Of a stretch of 64,000 nucleotides of DNA, positions 31,776-41,564 are shown in pieces. Position 1 is the stretch's first letter. Each line of letters opens with the position of its first letter. Origin of the DNA: Oegoconia quadripuncta (taxonomy: Eukaryota; Arthropoda; Insecta; Lepidoptera; Autostichidae); assembly GCA_949316235.1 (NCBI GenBank), contig OX438741.1, forward strand, positions 19,965,124-20,029,123. The letters are read 5' to 3'. Position numbers and translations under genes: made by a program. The notes under the pieces are model-generated. The model did not search any database and was not told the DNA's origin. It saw only the letters and a list, made by a program, of their open reading frames with translations.

Positions 31776-32395
31776 ACCTCTGTGTCCTCTCTTTCCTTTT
31801 TATAATTCCGCGGGTCAAGTATCTCGGCGCGCCTGTCAAATTTTCGAATTTCAATACTTGCGGTGTTAAAAAGCGCCTGTCAAATTTTCGAAAATACTTG
31901 CGGCGTTAAAAACGTTTATAGATACTCTTCTACTGGGTGTATTTGTAATCTGTGAAAAGCTATAGCTACGGGAATATATTATCTATGGATATAATGAATG
32001 AACACTACAGCTATAATACAAAAAATCAGAAAAATGTTAGGAGTTGTAATATGTAGGTATACCTATATCCACGATATAATTGGTATTTTTACGGAAAGTA
32101 CAGATTTATTTATTTCATGTTTTTCTTAAAAAAACGGGTAATTCAATAAATTGTTATGAGAATTGGAAGCTCTATGGCCAGGTTCCTAAGCCTGTTCTAA
32201 TAAAAAACAGTAGTTGGAATTCTATGCCTATACTCCCACCCACAGAGAAAAAAAATATTTTCGCAAATACAGACTAAATATCATAGCTAACATGACATGG
32301 CGCACATTATTGGATGTGGAATTTAATAGAGAACAAGTTCAAACACAGTCCAAAGGAATTGGAACTCTATAATCATTACAATTGAGAGTTGAAAG
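31776..32395. other. No gene seen
   Basis: Includes a short direct repeat (GCCTGTCAAATTTTCGAA at 31,830 and 31,875). Otherwise unassigned. Confidence 0.35.
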
Positions 32396-32399
32396 TCGG

Positions 32400-32472
32400 G
32401 TGTACCGCCGACACCGATCGGTGTTCGCGAGTGTTGAAGGTGTATTTTGGACACCGATCGGTGTCGGCGTCC
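32400..32472. repeat. Two 14-bp perfect dyads 40 bp apart
   Basis: ACACCGATCGGTGT at 32,411-32,424 and at 32,451-32,464, each a perfect palindrome, with extended similarity (CCGAC on the outside of both) making the whole block a larger inverted repeat. Confidence 0.75.
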
Positions 32473-32494
32473 GCCTACAGGTTAAACAAACAAA

Positions 32495-32640
32495 CAAACA
32501 AAATATTCTTTATTGTACAACAATAAGAAGCACCCTTTTGGTGTTGCGGGTGTCCATGGGCGGCGGTGATTGCTTTCCATCAGGTGACTCGCATGCTCGT
32601 TTGCCGCCCTCTCATATAAAAAAAAAAAAAAAAGCATAAA
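32495..32640 (+). mobile_element. LINE-G 3' end
   Basis: GGTGTTGCGGGTGTCCATGG, GATTGCTTTCCATCAGGTGA, TCGTTTGCCGCCCTCTCATA, then 16 As. Two other copies end the same way (44,400-44,545; 47,775-47,828). Confidence 0.65.
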
Positions 32641-33145
32641 AAGAAATAAGAAAAAGGGGATAGTACAATTTGGCGGCCTTATCACAAAAAGCGCTCTCTT
32701 CCATGCAACCTTTGGGTTAGGAAGCATTATGCACATGCCATGTAGGTAGCTAGATGTATTCTAAAATGCGTATAATAACATGGAAGAGGATTTCTTCTTG
32801 CCAAAAATGTATATTGCTTCCTGCTCACGCACTGTTTCGAAAATTTGAATTTAACCGGTTACCTACCCTGTAGTGTTTGTGTTGAAATTCCAAACAAATC
32901 AGCAGTTTCGACATGGGAACAGAGGCAAACACAAGCCGAAGTTAGATGCCACGGCGAGCACTTTATCCGCAATAGTCACCTACGAGTATGCACGAAACTA
33001 AAGTGCCCCCCATAAATTTTCCTTGGTGTAAGTTTAAGCAGCAAACACCAAGTTGATTTTGCACCTGGAAGTGACTTCGAGGAATTGCGGGTTTTATGCA
33101 GGATTGGAAACCTTAATTGCTCTTTATCACATTTAAATCTCCTTA
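32641..33145. other. No gene seen
   Basis: Unassigned sequence; no shared repeat detected. Confidence 0.35.
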
Positions 33146-33149
33146 TGAT

Positions 33150-33303
33150 TTCTTAGTTTTAAGGATATCATCATCACCTTATTTCAGAGCCCTGCTCTTG
33201 TCGGTGGAGTTTTTTCTATATCTCTCTGCTCTCCGCCTTCCTCTTGACCTCCTGATACGACACGACGTTCAACGTCTCTTTTATCTGCTGCATGTAGCTT
33301 ATT
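33150..33303. repeat. Dispersed repeat R-D
   Basis: CTCTTGTCGGTGGAG, TCTCCGCCTTCCTCTTGACC and GACACGACGTTCAAC are shared with 37,060-37,205 in the same orientation. Probably a LINE 3' region (a CATCATCAT run adjoins it), not proven. Confidence 0.6.
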
Positions 33304-33391
33304 AAGGATATAATAGGACCAATTTATCTGCTATGTGGAAAAAGAAGTAATGAGATAATCGCAACGTAACTATATAAAATATATTCACCTT

Positions 33392-33635
33392 CTGTTTGCC
33401 GACGATATTTTTACCATAGCAGAATCGATGAAAGATCTCGGCATTATAATCAAAGACCTCAATCGAATATCCCAACAGGTGGACTTTAAGATAAAGTTGA
33501 TGAAACGAAAATTATGGCAAATGTGTATGGGATAACTCAGATCAGATAAGTTCAACATCGAGAAAGAGGCTAACCGTCGAATACAAGTCGTATAGGCAGC
33601 GCTCGGAAATGTGCGTAACGTCTTGTCCAAAAGAC
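33392..33635 (+). pseudogene. LINE-D reverse transcriptase fragment
   Basis: Reads LFADDIFTIAESMKDLG, containing the catalytic FADD box of LINE reverse transcriptases, then RISQQVDFKI and ETKIMANVYG. A stop and shifts follow. It continues at 33,976 after a 340-bp insertion. Confidence 0.7.
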
Positions 33636-33975
33636 CTCATTATTTTTTATTTTTTATTTTAAGAACACAGACAGTCAAAGTCAAAGTAAGAATACAAGAA
33701 ACATATTGGTAAAATAATAATTCTTTGACAAACAATGTCCACAGATAAAATTTTTCAGAAAACATTATTCATTTAACACCACCAGAACTATAACAAACAA
33801 ACACATCGACATGCCCAAAAAAAATATTTTTATGTACCTACGTGCAATGGATCCCAAAAGCGCACGAACAACCACAGCGGCTTCTGTTGTTCTTCTTTTT
33901 TTCAAACATTTTTTATGTAAATTATATTTTATTCTTGTGCAATAAATTATATTTAAACAATTTAAACACAAAAGT
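33636..33975. mobile_element. Insertion within LINE-D
   Basis: Separates two consecutive ORF2 blocks. Begins with repeated TTTTTATTT and GTCAAAGTCAAAGT, as in the reverse complement of a LINE tail, so probably a minus-strand LINE 3' end. A 68-codon minus-strand frame in it has no motif. Confidence 0.4.
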
Positions 33976-34112
33976 CTACGAGTGATTACTTATAGCACTG
34001 AAACGTGGTCTCTCCCTATCGGGCTAACAATAAAGCTCAAACTCACGCAACAATCTATGGAGAGGGCGATGCTCGGCGTTTCACTACGTGATCGAATCAG
34101 AAATGAAAAAAT
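33976..34112 (+). pseudogene. LINE-D ORF2, continued
   Basis: Reads VITYSTETWSLPIGLTIKLK, then ERAMLGVSLRDRIRNE, typical of the region between the reverse-transcriptase thumb and the C-terminus. It ends about 35 bp before the inverted repeat at 34,146. Confidence 0.65.
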
Positions 34113-34145
34113 CACGTGACTATATGTCTTGTGAAATAAGAATAT

Positions 34146-34375
34146 ATCTCACCAAAAACATTCTGTAAAAAACTAGCCAAATCTCGATGGAGCTGCTTGA
34201 TTATCTCTAAAAAGTAATGAAATCTATACAAAGTCGTGCCAAGTGTAAGGTTCCTTACTGCGATTTCTTTATTATTATAGTTAATGTTGTGTGACTTGGC
34301 CGTTGAAGGGTACACAGGGGTACAAAACCAGGTGCTCCATGACACCATTGCACCAATCTGTCGCCAGAACCGCTA
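34146..34375 (-). repeat. Left arm of a 230-bp inverted repeat
   Basis: Reverse complement of 34,544-34,773, with no mismatch that I could find by eye. Carries an inverted partial copy of the LANCL-like exon. Just outside, a GTGAAAT match continues after a 10-bp gap. Confidence 0.9.
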
Positions 34376-34468
34376 TTAATGTTATTAATTATGTTATTAA
34401 GAATGTTCAACGGCAAACTATTAGCGAATAATCTGTGTGGCGTTTACATAACATTCTTTATATGTTAG

Positions 34469-34607
34469 TGGCTTTATCAAGCCTACAATTGACTGGTTAT
34501 TGAATCAACGTTTTCCAAGTGGCAATTTTCCATCGTCAATGCGTAGCGGTTCTGGCGACAGATTGGTGCAATGGTGTCATGGAGCACCTGGTTTTGTACC
34601 CCTGTGT
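34469..34607 (+). pseudogene. LanC-like (LANCL) exon fragment
   Basis: After a candidate splice acceptor (TTCTTTATATGTTAG, AG at 34,467-34,468) the frame reads GFIKPTIDWLLNQRFPSGNF and, after a short linker, DRLVQWCHGAPGF. This matches the core of eukaryotic LanC-like glutathione-binding proteins; the Cys of WCHG corresponds to the first zinc ligand in that family. After about 34,607 the frame stays open to 34,661 but no longer resembles LANCL. No other LANCL exon was found in the window, and half of this exon is duplicated in inverse orientation at 34,146-34,375. It could be a relocated gene fragment or a single exon of a gene with very long introns. Confidence 0.65.
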
Positions 34608-34773
34608 ACCCTTCAACGGCCAAGTCACACAACATTAACTATAATAATAAAGAAATCGCAGTAAGGAACCTTACACTTGGCACGACTTTGTATAGATTTC
34701 ATTACTTTTTAGAGATAATCAAGCAGCTCCATCGAGATTTGGCTAGTTTTTTACAGAATGTTTTTGGTGAGAT
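34544..34773 (+). repeat. Right arm of the 230-bp inverted repeat
   Basis: Starts inside the LANCL-like exon (AGCGGTTCTGGCGACAG) and ends GGTGAGAT. The 168-bp spacer (34,376-34,543) holds the exon's first half and its acceptor, so this arm is in the original context and the left arm is the copy. Confidence 0.9.
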
Positions 34774-34783
34774 TTCACTTCTT

Positions 34784-34830
34784 TTTGTAGAAATGTGGGC
34801 ATATTACATATATGCCCACGTTTCTACAAA
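34784..34830. repeat. Hairpin with 21-bp stem and 5-nt loop
   Basis: Arms 34,784-34,804 and 34,810-34,830 (GTGGGCATAT / ATATGCCCAC core), one G-T type mismatch, loop TACAT. It lies 10 bp beyond the inverted-repeat arm and within the OTU-like frame. Confidence 0.8.
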
Positions 34831-34833
34831 TAT

Positions 34834-34969
34834 ACTTGATACTGCAAGTTGAGTCAGTTCTACCATACACCAAGAAAGATATTGAATGGAAGAGACAAGA
34901 CCCGTCTTTGGGCATACCAACTACTTGGTAGCCACTAAGTTCATCGTCGTCTTTTAATAATATCGACAT
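34834..34969 (-). pseudogene. OTU-type cysteine protease fragment
   Basis: The minus frame (34,775-34,969) reads GYQVVGMPKDGSCLFHSISF and then LVYGRTDSTCS. The D-G-x-C-L-F box is the active-site signature of OTU deubiquitinases. After about 45 residues the frame enters the hairpin and the similarity stops; the catalytic His region is absent. OTU domains occur in host proteins and in some transposons, so the source is open. Confidence 0.5.
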
Positions 34970-36030
34970 TTTTTACGATAATTATTATCTTGCGAAATCA
35001 AACACAATTAAACTCAACGACCTTTAGTATATGGACAACAAATCAGAAATACCGATAATATTTAGACTAAAACCTACTTATATATTTTGTCTTCTTACTT
35101 CTTCTTTTGTCTTAATAAAAAAAACTTAAAGAAAATATTACTCTGCCTACTCAATCTATACAAACTATAAGCAAAACGTTAACTCTTAATTATTAGACAA
35201 GTGTCAATATAATTAATTATCAATGAACTTTTTACCAAAGGTACTACCTACCTAGTACTGAAATACAGCTAAATTAATGATATTTTTAAACGAAACGAAG
35301 TAATATCTAACTAAATAAACTAAACTAGAATACTAGAAAAGTGCTTATAAACACGAACGCGATTCGAAGTACTGCCTAACTGTAAATTAAACCTAGAAAA
35401 CTAAAAGTAGGTACTAAATAATTAACAATTAAATAAGGTATTCAATTGAAACTTCTTTTAATTCTGATAATTAAGTAATAATCAGTAATCCGTCACTAAC
35501 CATATAATTCCTAACCTGTTTAAATCTTTGAATTAATATAATAACAACCTGCCAATTAACCTTAGCAAACCTCACGAAATAATCAGCGAAATCAACGAAA
35601 TGCAAATAATCCCTCCTAATCCCTAGCAAACATTTTCAAGCGCAATAGAAGAATGTCGTAAACGACTGTAACCCGGCCGGTTGCCACTTTGCCATATAAG
35701 GTTATCGGAAAAACAAAACGTAAGCGCGTTTTAAAATACAGTCAACGCCATCTAGCGACGCGTGCGGGTATCACCGCCACTCTTAGCCAATGCATTATAT
35801 TTTGCCCAAATTTTCGTTTGTTTATTTAATTTGTGTAATGTTCGAGTAGAATAAAATTAATCGTTTGACTATTTCTTCTTGTAAACTTATAATAAGTATA
35901 AGTAAGTATAAGTATAAAAGCCAGTCTAGTCTTATCCAGAGTTTTCCTTTAATTTTATTTATATTCGTATTAAAAGCAGAAGGGGAGGCATTCGCCCAGC
36001 AGTGGGACGCTATAGGCTAGATTAAATAAG
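34970..36030. other. No gene seen
   Basis: One of the most A+T-rich and least structured stretches in the window. A CGCCATCTAGCGACGCG patch at 35,746 resembles a word seen in insect repeats. Confidence 0.4.
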
Positions 36031-36435
36031 AAGATGTGTCCCACTACGCTGGATTTTTGCAATGACAGTCGATTTTTCTATGTACCAATAGTAGAAGGGG
36101 GCATTACCATATCTCTAATACAGCTGAGACCAGCTGAGGGTTCTTCATCAGATACTTCAGACCTTCGATTTTTGACATCAAATGAAGCGGCCCACCAAGT
36201 TGAATATTTTTTGTAAAGGCGGTATATGTCTATCTCTAATAGTTTGGTTGGGCTCTTGTGTTTCCTAATCAGGGTCACCAGGTACTCCAGATCTTCGATT
36301 ATCCTAGTTTTTATAGTTTTCCCTTTATGTGGCCATTGAACCATAACTCTGTACCAAATTTCAGCTCTCTGAGTTTATGGGAAGTACTAGTTCTATTTTG
36401 ATGATCATGAGTGAGTGAGTGAGTGAGTGAGTGTC
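36031..36435. other. Unassigned; GAGT microsatellite
   Basis: An 88-codon minus-strand frame (36,078-36,344) and a 60-codon plus frame overlap and have no motif. 36,410-36,432 is (GAGT)n. The CTCTGAGTTTATGGGAAGTA context suggests a worn transposon. Confidence 0.35.
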
Positions 36436-36597
36436 ATAAATGCGAAACTTTGCTTTCGCTTAACTTCGGAACTAAATGACCTACAGACTTGAAATTTTGG
36501 ATTTTAAGTATGTGATTATAGCTTACTGGATGACGAAAATTTCTGCGTTCTAGTCTTATCCAGAGGTTCTAAAATAGGGGCCTAAAAATGCGGCGAA

Positions 36598-36790
36598 ATG
36601 GTTCCAGTAAAGGATGGTACGGCAGTGTTTGCTTCGCGCTCGACTTGGCGGGGGCACTGCCGTGCCCCCAGATACATAAGAAAGAAGGCATTGCTCGAAG
36701 AATTTATGGCCGGTGGGGCAAAAATTATAGACGGAGCAAACCACGCACCAGCAACCGAAGCGTATAGAGAACGTCTATCCACAAAGTGGA
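36598..36790 (+). pseudogene. GC-rich block and LINE-D ORF2 C-terminal fragment
   Basis: 36,598-36,672 is GC-rich with an 8-bp inverted repeat (GGGGGCAC TGCC GTGCCCCC). From 36,668 a frame reads KKEGIARRIYGRWG, like the HIARR.DG.W blocks at 39,773 and 46,597. Frames on both strands over the GC-rich part are probably fortuitous. Confidence 0.4.
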
Positions 36791-36806
36791 CGGACTACTC
36801 AATATT

Positions 36807-36972
36807 TTTTTTATGCTCATCGGGTTGGTACTTGACCTCAATCACACCTGATGTTAAGTGAAGATGATGTCGAAGGTGGAAGCATACTCACCCGGAAACC
36901 CCAACACATTTGGAGGACTGGCTATCTTATCTCTGACAACCGGAACACAACAATGCTATTAACATTGCTGCT
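36807..36972 (-). mobile_element. SINE-1 copy, truncated
   Basis: Tail-proximal half only: TTTTATGCTCATCGGGTTGG to CAATGCTATTAACATTGCTG. It ends where the body would continue GTTTGGCGG. Confidence 0.75.
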
Positions 36973-37059
36973 ATTGTTAACTAAACATTAAATAAATAAA
37001 ATAACAATTTTATGATTCTGCAGGTCGATAAGTCTACAAGATTTGATATTACTCAAGAC

Positions 37060-37205
37060 ACCCATCATCATCATCATCATCTGATTTAAGAGCCATGCTC
37101 TTGTCGGTGGAGATTTTTCCATATCTCTCTGCTCTCCGCCTTCCTCTTGACCTCCTGATACGACACGACGTTCAACTTCTCTTTTATTTGCTGCATGTAG
37201 CTTAT
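37060..37205. repeat. Dispersed repeat R-D
   Basis: Second copy of the repeat at 33,150, starting with a CATCATCATCATCAT run. A minus-strand frame (REVERRVVSGGQEEGGEQRD) runs through it and may be a LINE C-terminus; weak. Confidence 0.6.
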
Positions 37206-37714
37206 TCTCTAGACACCCATACACTATAAAATATACTTACACTAATTTCTCATTGACTGTCAATCTCCCTGATAGTATTATATTTATTAAATAAGTTTTA
37301 TTTCTCCCATCAAATCACATTTTATATTTAGTTTCCGATTCCATTATATATCTTTTTGGAAGGAAATCTGGTAAACAGCAGACAGTGTCTTTCATTTCGG
37401 GTCACAACAAATTAAAAATAAATACTTTAAAGGTTGTATATAATTAGTGTAAAGGAATAATGCATTTTTTCTTTACACTTTGAAAATAGCGAGTGGGTAT
37501 ATAATACTTTTAGGAGCGGTGTTCAGCATCTATCTAATAATATATTTATATTAGTTTTATTAACTATTCGCATGTAGTCGCCGCACGAATTTAAAACGAT
37601 AACATGCATCCATGAAAATTTTATTTCATCTCTCACATACTCATACTCTTATTTCCTAGCTGGTATCAACATTCAGTATAGTATTATAGTACTGTTTTAT
37701 CACAATGTAGATAA
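37206..37714. other. No gene seen
   Basis: A+T-rich and unassigned. Confidence 0.4.
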
Positions 37715-37975
37715 CAATTGGTTTACAAGAGGTCTTGGATTCGATTTCAGTGGTATACTTAGTACTCGCGGTTTAGTTGGTGGGTCAAATGCCCATTTGA
37801 ATGTTGCCACCAAGCAAAGTTGACAGCATTTTGTGTTCTGACTATTTTGGGTAATCCAGTCTCTTCAATAAGTTGAACCCCCAACTTATTGAAGAGACTG
37901 GATTGACCGAAGACCGAAGTGAACCCACTTCGGCCTCATCTACACTTGATATCAAGGCATATAGATAAATGACAA
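37715..37975 (+). mobile_element. SINE-1 remnant with an internal fold-back
   Basis: Diverged copy: TTCGATTTCAGTGGTATA for the B box, then TTAGTTGGTGGGTCAAATG and TTCGGCCTCATCTACACTTG. The body is broken by the palindrome at 37,853. Confidence 0.6.
37853..37904. repeat. 23-bp perfect inverted repeat
   Basis: AATCCAGTCTCTTCAATAAG.. (37,853-37,875) and its exact complement (37,882-37,904) with a 6-nt loop AACCCC. Confidence 0.9.
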
Positions 37976-38371
37976 TAGTTTCAATAACGACAAATGTTAT
38001 CGTCTCATTTCTGACAGCTGATTTGGTGCCAGTAAAATCGAGAAAAGTTGACGGCCAATCCGCTGCGAGAATAGATATGAATTCTCTAAAGGGGCAAATG
38101 TGATTAACGTCAAGCGGTCACTGGTTGTTCTGTACTTACAACCTTGTACGTAGATATAGTTCATCCATCTCAGGAATCGTGTCTTGAAATGTAAATTTGC
38201 AATTGCAAAATATTATATTTTATATGATATATCACATATAAAATATATAACTATTCCTTAACGTGTGCTGCGCGACCTCGCCTCTGGCCAAATTTCATGA
38301 TTCTAGGTCAACGAAAAGTATCCTATAACTTTTGATATACTTACGAATATCAAAATATATACATACATTAC

Positions 38372-38460
38372 GTCACGACCTTTACCCCAATTTAGATGGT
38401 CAGAGATATCCCAAAAATTACTGATATGGGTGTTCCAATGCTTGAAACAATTATAAACAA
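38372..38460 (+). repeat. Dispersed repeat R-A
   Basis: GTCACGACCTTTACCCCAAT and GGTCAGAGATATCCCAAAAA; see position 1. Confidence 0.55.
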
Positions 38461-38631
38461 TTAACCAATTAAATGGTCACGTGACAGGGAGTGACTCCTT
38501 CGCAAATTCGAAATTTATAGATGTTTTAGTAGAAAGTACCCTAGTCGACTTTTTTGACGAGTGTCAAAATGTGCTGCCACTGACTTAGAAGCATGATATG
38601 CTATAGGCCTAAACATTTTATCAGAGATAAG

Positions 38632-38706
38632 CCGGGGGTCAGAGATAAGATAGCCAGTTCCGCAAATATTTGGGATTCCGCGTCAGTACGTTTCCACCTG
38701 TCGCGG
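38632..38706 (+). mobile_element. SINE-1 fragment
   Basis: GTCAGAGATAAGATAGCCAG and CGTCAGTACGTTTCCACCT. Only the 3' third is present. Confidence 0.55.
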
Positions 38707-39072
38707 TACTGCGAGCGCTCAACTGATGTAGGTATTACGTATAAAATGGGCGCCGTAGAGTGAAGAATGAGGTTCAGGGTCGTCGGTTTCACTCCCCTAC
38801 CAGGACTGCAGCCACTGATGAACGGTGAAGAAGGTGAAGGACAGGTAGAAGGTATAGGTACTTGTAAAACTTATAAATGATGTAATAATTTAAAGAAATA
38901 AAAGAAAGAATGGAAAGAACAGTTTCAGTTCGCAAGTTGCGTCAAGACTGCCTAGTTTTTGAAAATAATTTAGAATTCAGAATTTTGAATAATGTTCTAA
39001 AAAAGAAAACGCCAAAAGAGATTGCCGAAAAGAAGACAGAATTTAGAAGAGGTTGTACACCTCGTCACACAC
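38707..39072. other. No gene seen
   Basis: A 75-codon frame starts at 38,910 (MERTVSVRKLRQDCLV) and reads into SINE-1 sequence; no motif. Confidence 0.3.
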
Positions 39073-39142
39073 CTTCGGCCTCATCTTCACTTAACATTCA
39101 GGTGTCGGAGGTCAAGTGCAAACCCGTTGTGCATTAAAATAA
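39073..39142 (+). mobile_element. SINE-1 3' fragment
   Basis: TTCGGCCTCATCTTCACTTA to AACCCGTTGTGCATTAAAAT, the last 70 bp of the family. Confidence 0.6.
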
Positions 39143-39488
39143 AAAATAGTTGATACCTCCACGCGTTCCTGACAAAAATCTTGACTAGACAGACAGAAAA
39201 CTCTAGACAGTGATCCCATAACTTCTTGTTTCGTTTTGAGGATGTGTGAAACAAGGTCAAGCCACATCCAGTCATCTTATATTGCAACCAAAACTTTTCC
39301 CCTATGGCATATATTTCTCTATACAGGGTGTCCCGGTATCTAATAAAGTGGTCACAGTCGAAGCAAGATTAACAGCGTCTCTTTATTATTGTTTGCGTAA
39401 GGCCGCGCTCAGACTTGTGCTCTGTAACAAAAAATAAATTAACATTTAGTTGAAGGGTCTAAAAGATAAGATAAGTAAATGGGCAAAG
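39143..39488. other. No gene; possible lone TIR end
   Basis: At 39,323 TACAGGGTGTCCCGGTATCT resembles the TA-CAGGGCGTCCC ends of the Tc1/mariner-like elements at 60,435 and 63,124. No partner end was found. Confidence 0.35.
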
Positions 39489-39772
39489 CGTCGGAGGCTC
39501 AGTAAATGAGACACGAACTCCCATTTGGGTGGTCTGGGTTCGATCCGCAGGCAGGCCATGTACCAATGACTTTTTTTTTATTTCATTAAGTATGTACATT
39601 TATTCGACTGCTCTAACGGTGAAGGAAAATATGCATGCCTGAGAAATTAAAATTCGAAGGCATGTGAAGTCCCCAACCCACACTGGGCCAGCGTGGTAAA
39701 CAATGGCCCATACTTCCTCAATATGAGGTATATTATCCCTGCAGTGGGATGTTTACGGACTAATGTTGATGA
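39489..39772 (+). mobile_element. SINE-3 copy
   Basis: Head with B box GGGTTCGATCCGC, GGCCATGTACCAATGA, the conserved GGCATGTGAAGTCCCCAACC body and the end GTGGGATGTTTACGGACTAA. Confidence 0.8.
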
Positions 39773-39893
39773 TGAAACGAACAAAGCACATTGCTCGAAA
39801 AACTGATGGCAGTTGGAGTATTAAGATTTTTGGAGTGGAGACCACCGAACAGCAACGACCTAACCACGAAAGTCGCCGGAAATCATTGGATAG
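39773..39893 (+). pseudogene. LINE-D ORF2 C-terminal fragment
   Basis: Reads KRTKHIARKTDGSWSIKIFG and RPNHESRR. It lies between two SINEs. Confidence 0.5.
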
Positions 39894-40085
39894 GGCAGGG
39901 GCATATGTTTGTATGATGAATACAGATATGTGTTACCGAGTTATGGATGTTTTTCATTTATATATGTATTTATTTACAAGAAATATGTATTTGTTTAGTT
40001 TATAAACCATCTGGTATCTATAATACAAGCCTAGTTGCTTAGTGTGGAACTAGATGGCGCTGTGTGTATGTGCGTAGATATTTAC
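39894..40085 (+). mobile_element. SINE-2 copy, headless
   Basis: Starts at GGGGCATATGTTTGTATGAT and runs to CTAGATGGCGCTGTGTGTAT. The tRNA-like head is absent. Confidence 0.7.
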
Positions 40086-40494
40086 ATTAATATATTACAT
40101 ATACTACGGAATAACGAATAATGGTAAATTTGTTCGTATTAACTTCATCGGAGAGAACGAAAAATACCTCAATTTGTTTGAACAAAACAATATTCTATTC
40201 GCAATCATTTTTATCGTTCCATCGAGGGCCATTATAGTCAAAGACATCGCATTATTTTCTGTACTCTCTCCAGAAATGGTAATAAGACCATTTGGAAATA
40301 TAACGATTTCAAAAAAAATGAGAATAAAAAGCACCTTAGCAACCTGTTTACATAATCATTAGTTTAAAGTTTCTAACGTTTTGCATATTTGTGATAGTGA
40401 ATGGTGTACCTATTAGTGTTAATTTTATGGACCAATTACTATTTTCAAATCTAACGAAAAAGCCAAGGCAAGGAGGAAAACAATAGTTTAACTG
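40086..40494. other. No gene seen
   Basis: Short frames overlap on both strands (40,104-40,362); neither has a motif. Confidence 0.35.
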
Positions 40495-40735
40495 ACGACC
40501 CATTGGTGTAGTGGATAGTGACCCTGTCACCGAAACCAACGGTTGCGGGTTCGAATCCCGCGACGGGTAAATGTTTGTGTGATGAATATTCATGAACATT
40601 TAATCCTGAGGCATGGGTGTTTATATAAATATTTAAATATGTTTATCCGTTATCTAGTATCCATAGTACAAGCTTTGCTTAGTTTGGGACTAGATGATTG
40701 GTGTAAGTGTCCGAAATATTTATTTATTTTATATT
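40495..40735 (+). mobile_element. SINE-2 copy, subfamily b, complete
   Basis: Head GACCCATTGGTGTAGTGGAT, B box GGGTTCGAATCCC, TTATCCGTTATCTAGTATCC and end GACTAGATGATTGGTGTAAG. A good reference copy for the subfamily. Confidence 0.85.
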
Positions 40736-41564
40736 TAACTATTTACATACAAGTAAATTGAGATCTGTGATATTTAAGATAAGACACCAAGGGGATCTGA
40801 TTTCATTGACAGTTTAAAGAAATTGGAGTAATACCGGGGACAATATTGTCCTTGGCTCTGTGTGAAATAAGTATTTAAAAAAGTATGTTTTCTTACTAAC
40901 CCGAGAATAAATTTTGCTAGTTTTGGTATTTTAAAACTAACGTTATAATGATAAAGAGTTACGAGCATATAACTTGCAGGTTCGAAATTGATAGCATGAA
41001 ATATGCGAGATTTTATTTACATTTAAAAAAATTTGATACTAACTTACTGATCTGATCTGACTACACAGAATGCTTCTTAACTTTAAATATCATGCTGTCA
41101 CTGTCAACACTTAAATATTCCTAATAACAGGCAAGGGCTCTGTAAACACATCAGGATAATGGAACAAATGCCCAAAAGTTCAGTTAACAGTTATTAGTTA
41201 GTTCTGGCAGCGTATTGTGCTGTGATTGGTTCAGTCAAGGACACATAAATTAAAAAATCTAATATTAGGCGTATTTGATTGTATTACTTCCATGTTAAGA
41301 GTTTTCCAGCGATTTACTATATAATTAATGTAGGTCTAATCAATTCTCACAAAGTTAGTTAATTTAACAGTAAACACACTCTCAAATATAATATAAATAA
41401 TGACAGTCGACAGCTCGTAGCGTTTCACTAAGAAAGTTACAGCAAAAAATTAAGTTTAATTACCCTAATTCTTTTCTTAGATATTCATTGGAATTACATT
41501 AATTTAGATATTACTTTTGTCTACTAACAATTCTATTTAGATGATAATCATCCCTGGATATAAC
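40736..41564. other. No gene seen
   Basis: A+T-rich and unassigned. Confidence 0.4.

Noticed and set aside
32482..32736. Phe-rich membrane-like frame
   Set aside because: Arises from the A/T run and 3' end of a LINE read backwards.
34112..34348. Identical 78-residue peptide at 34,112 and 34,571 as a duplicated gene
   Set aside because: It is the wrong frame of the inverted repeat; the frame with family similarity is the LANCL one.
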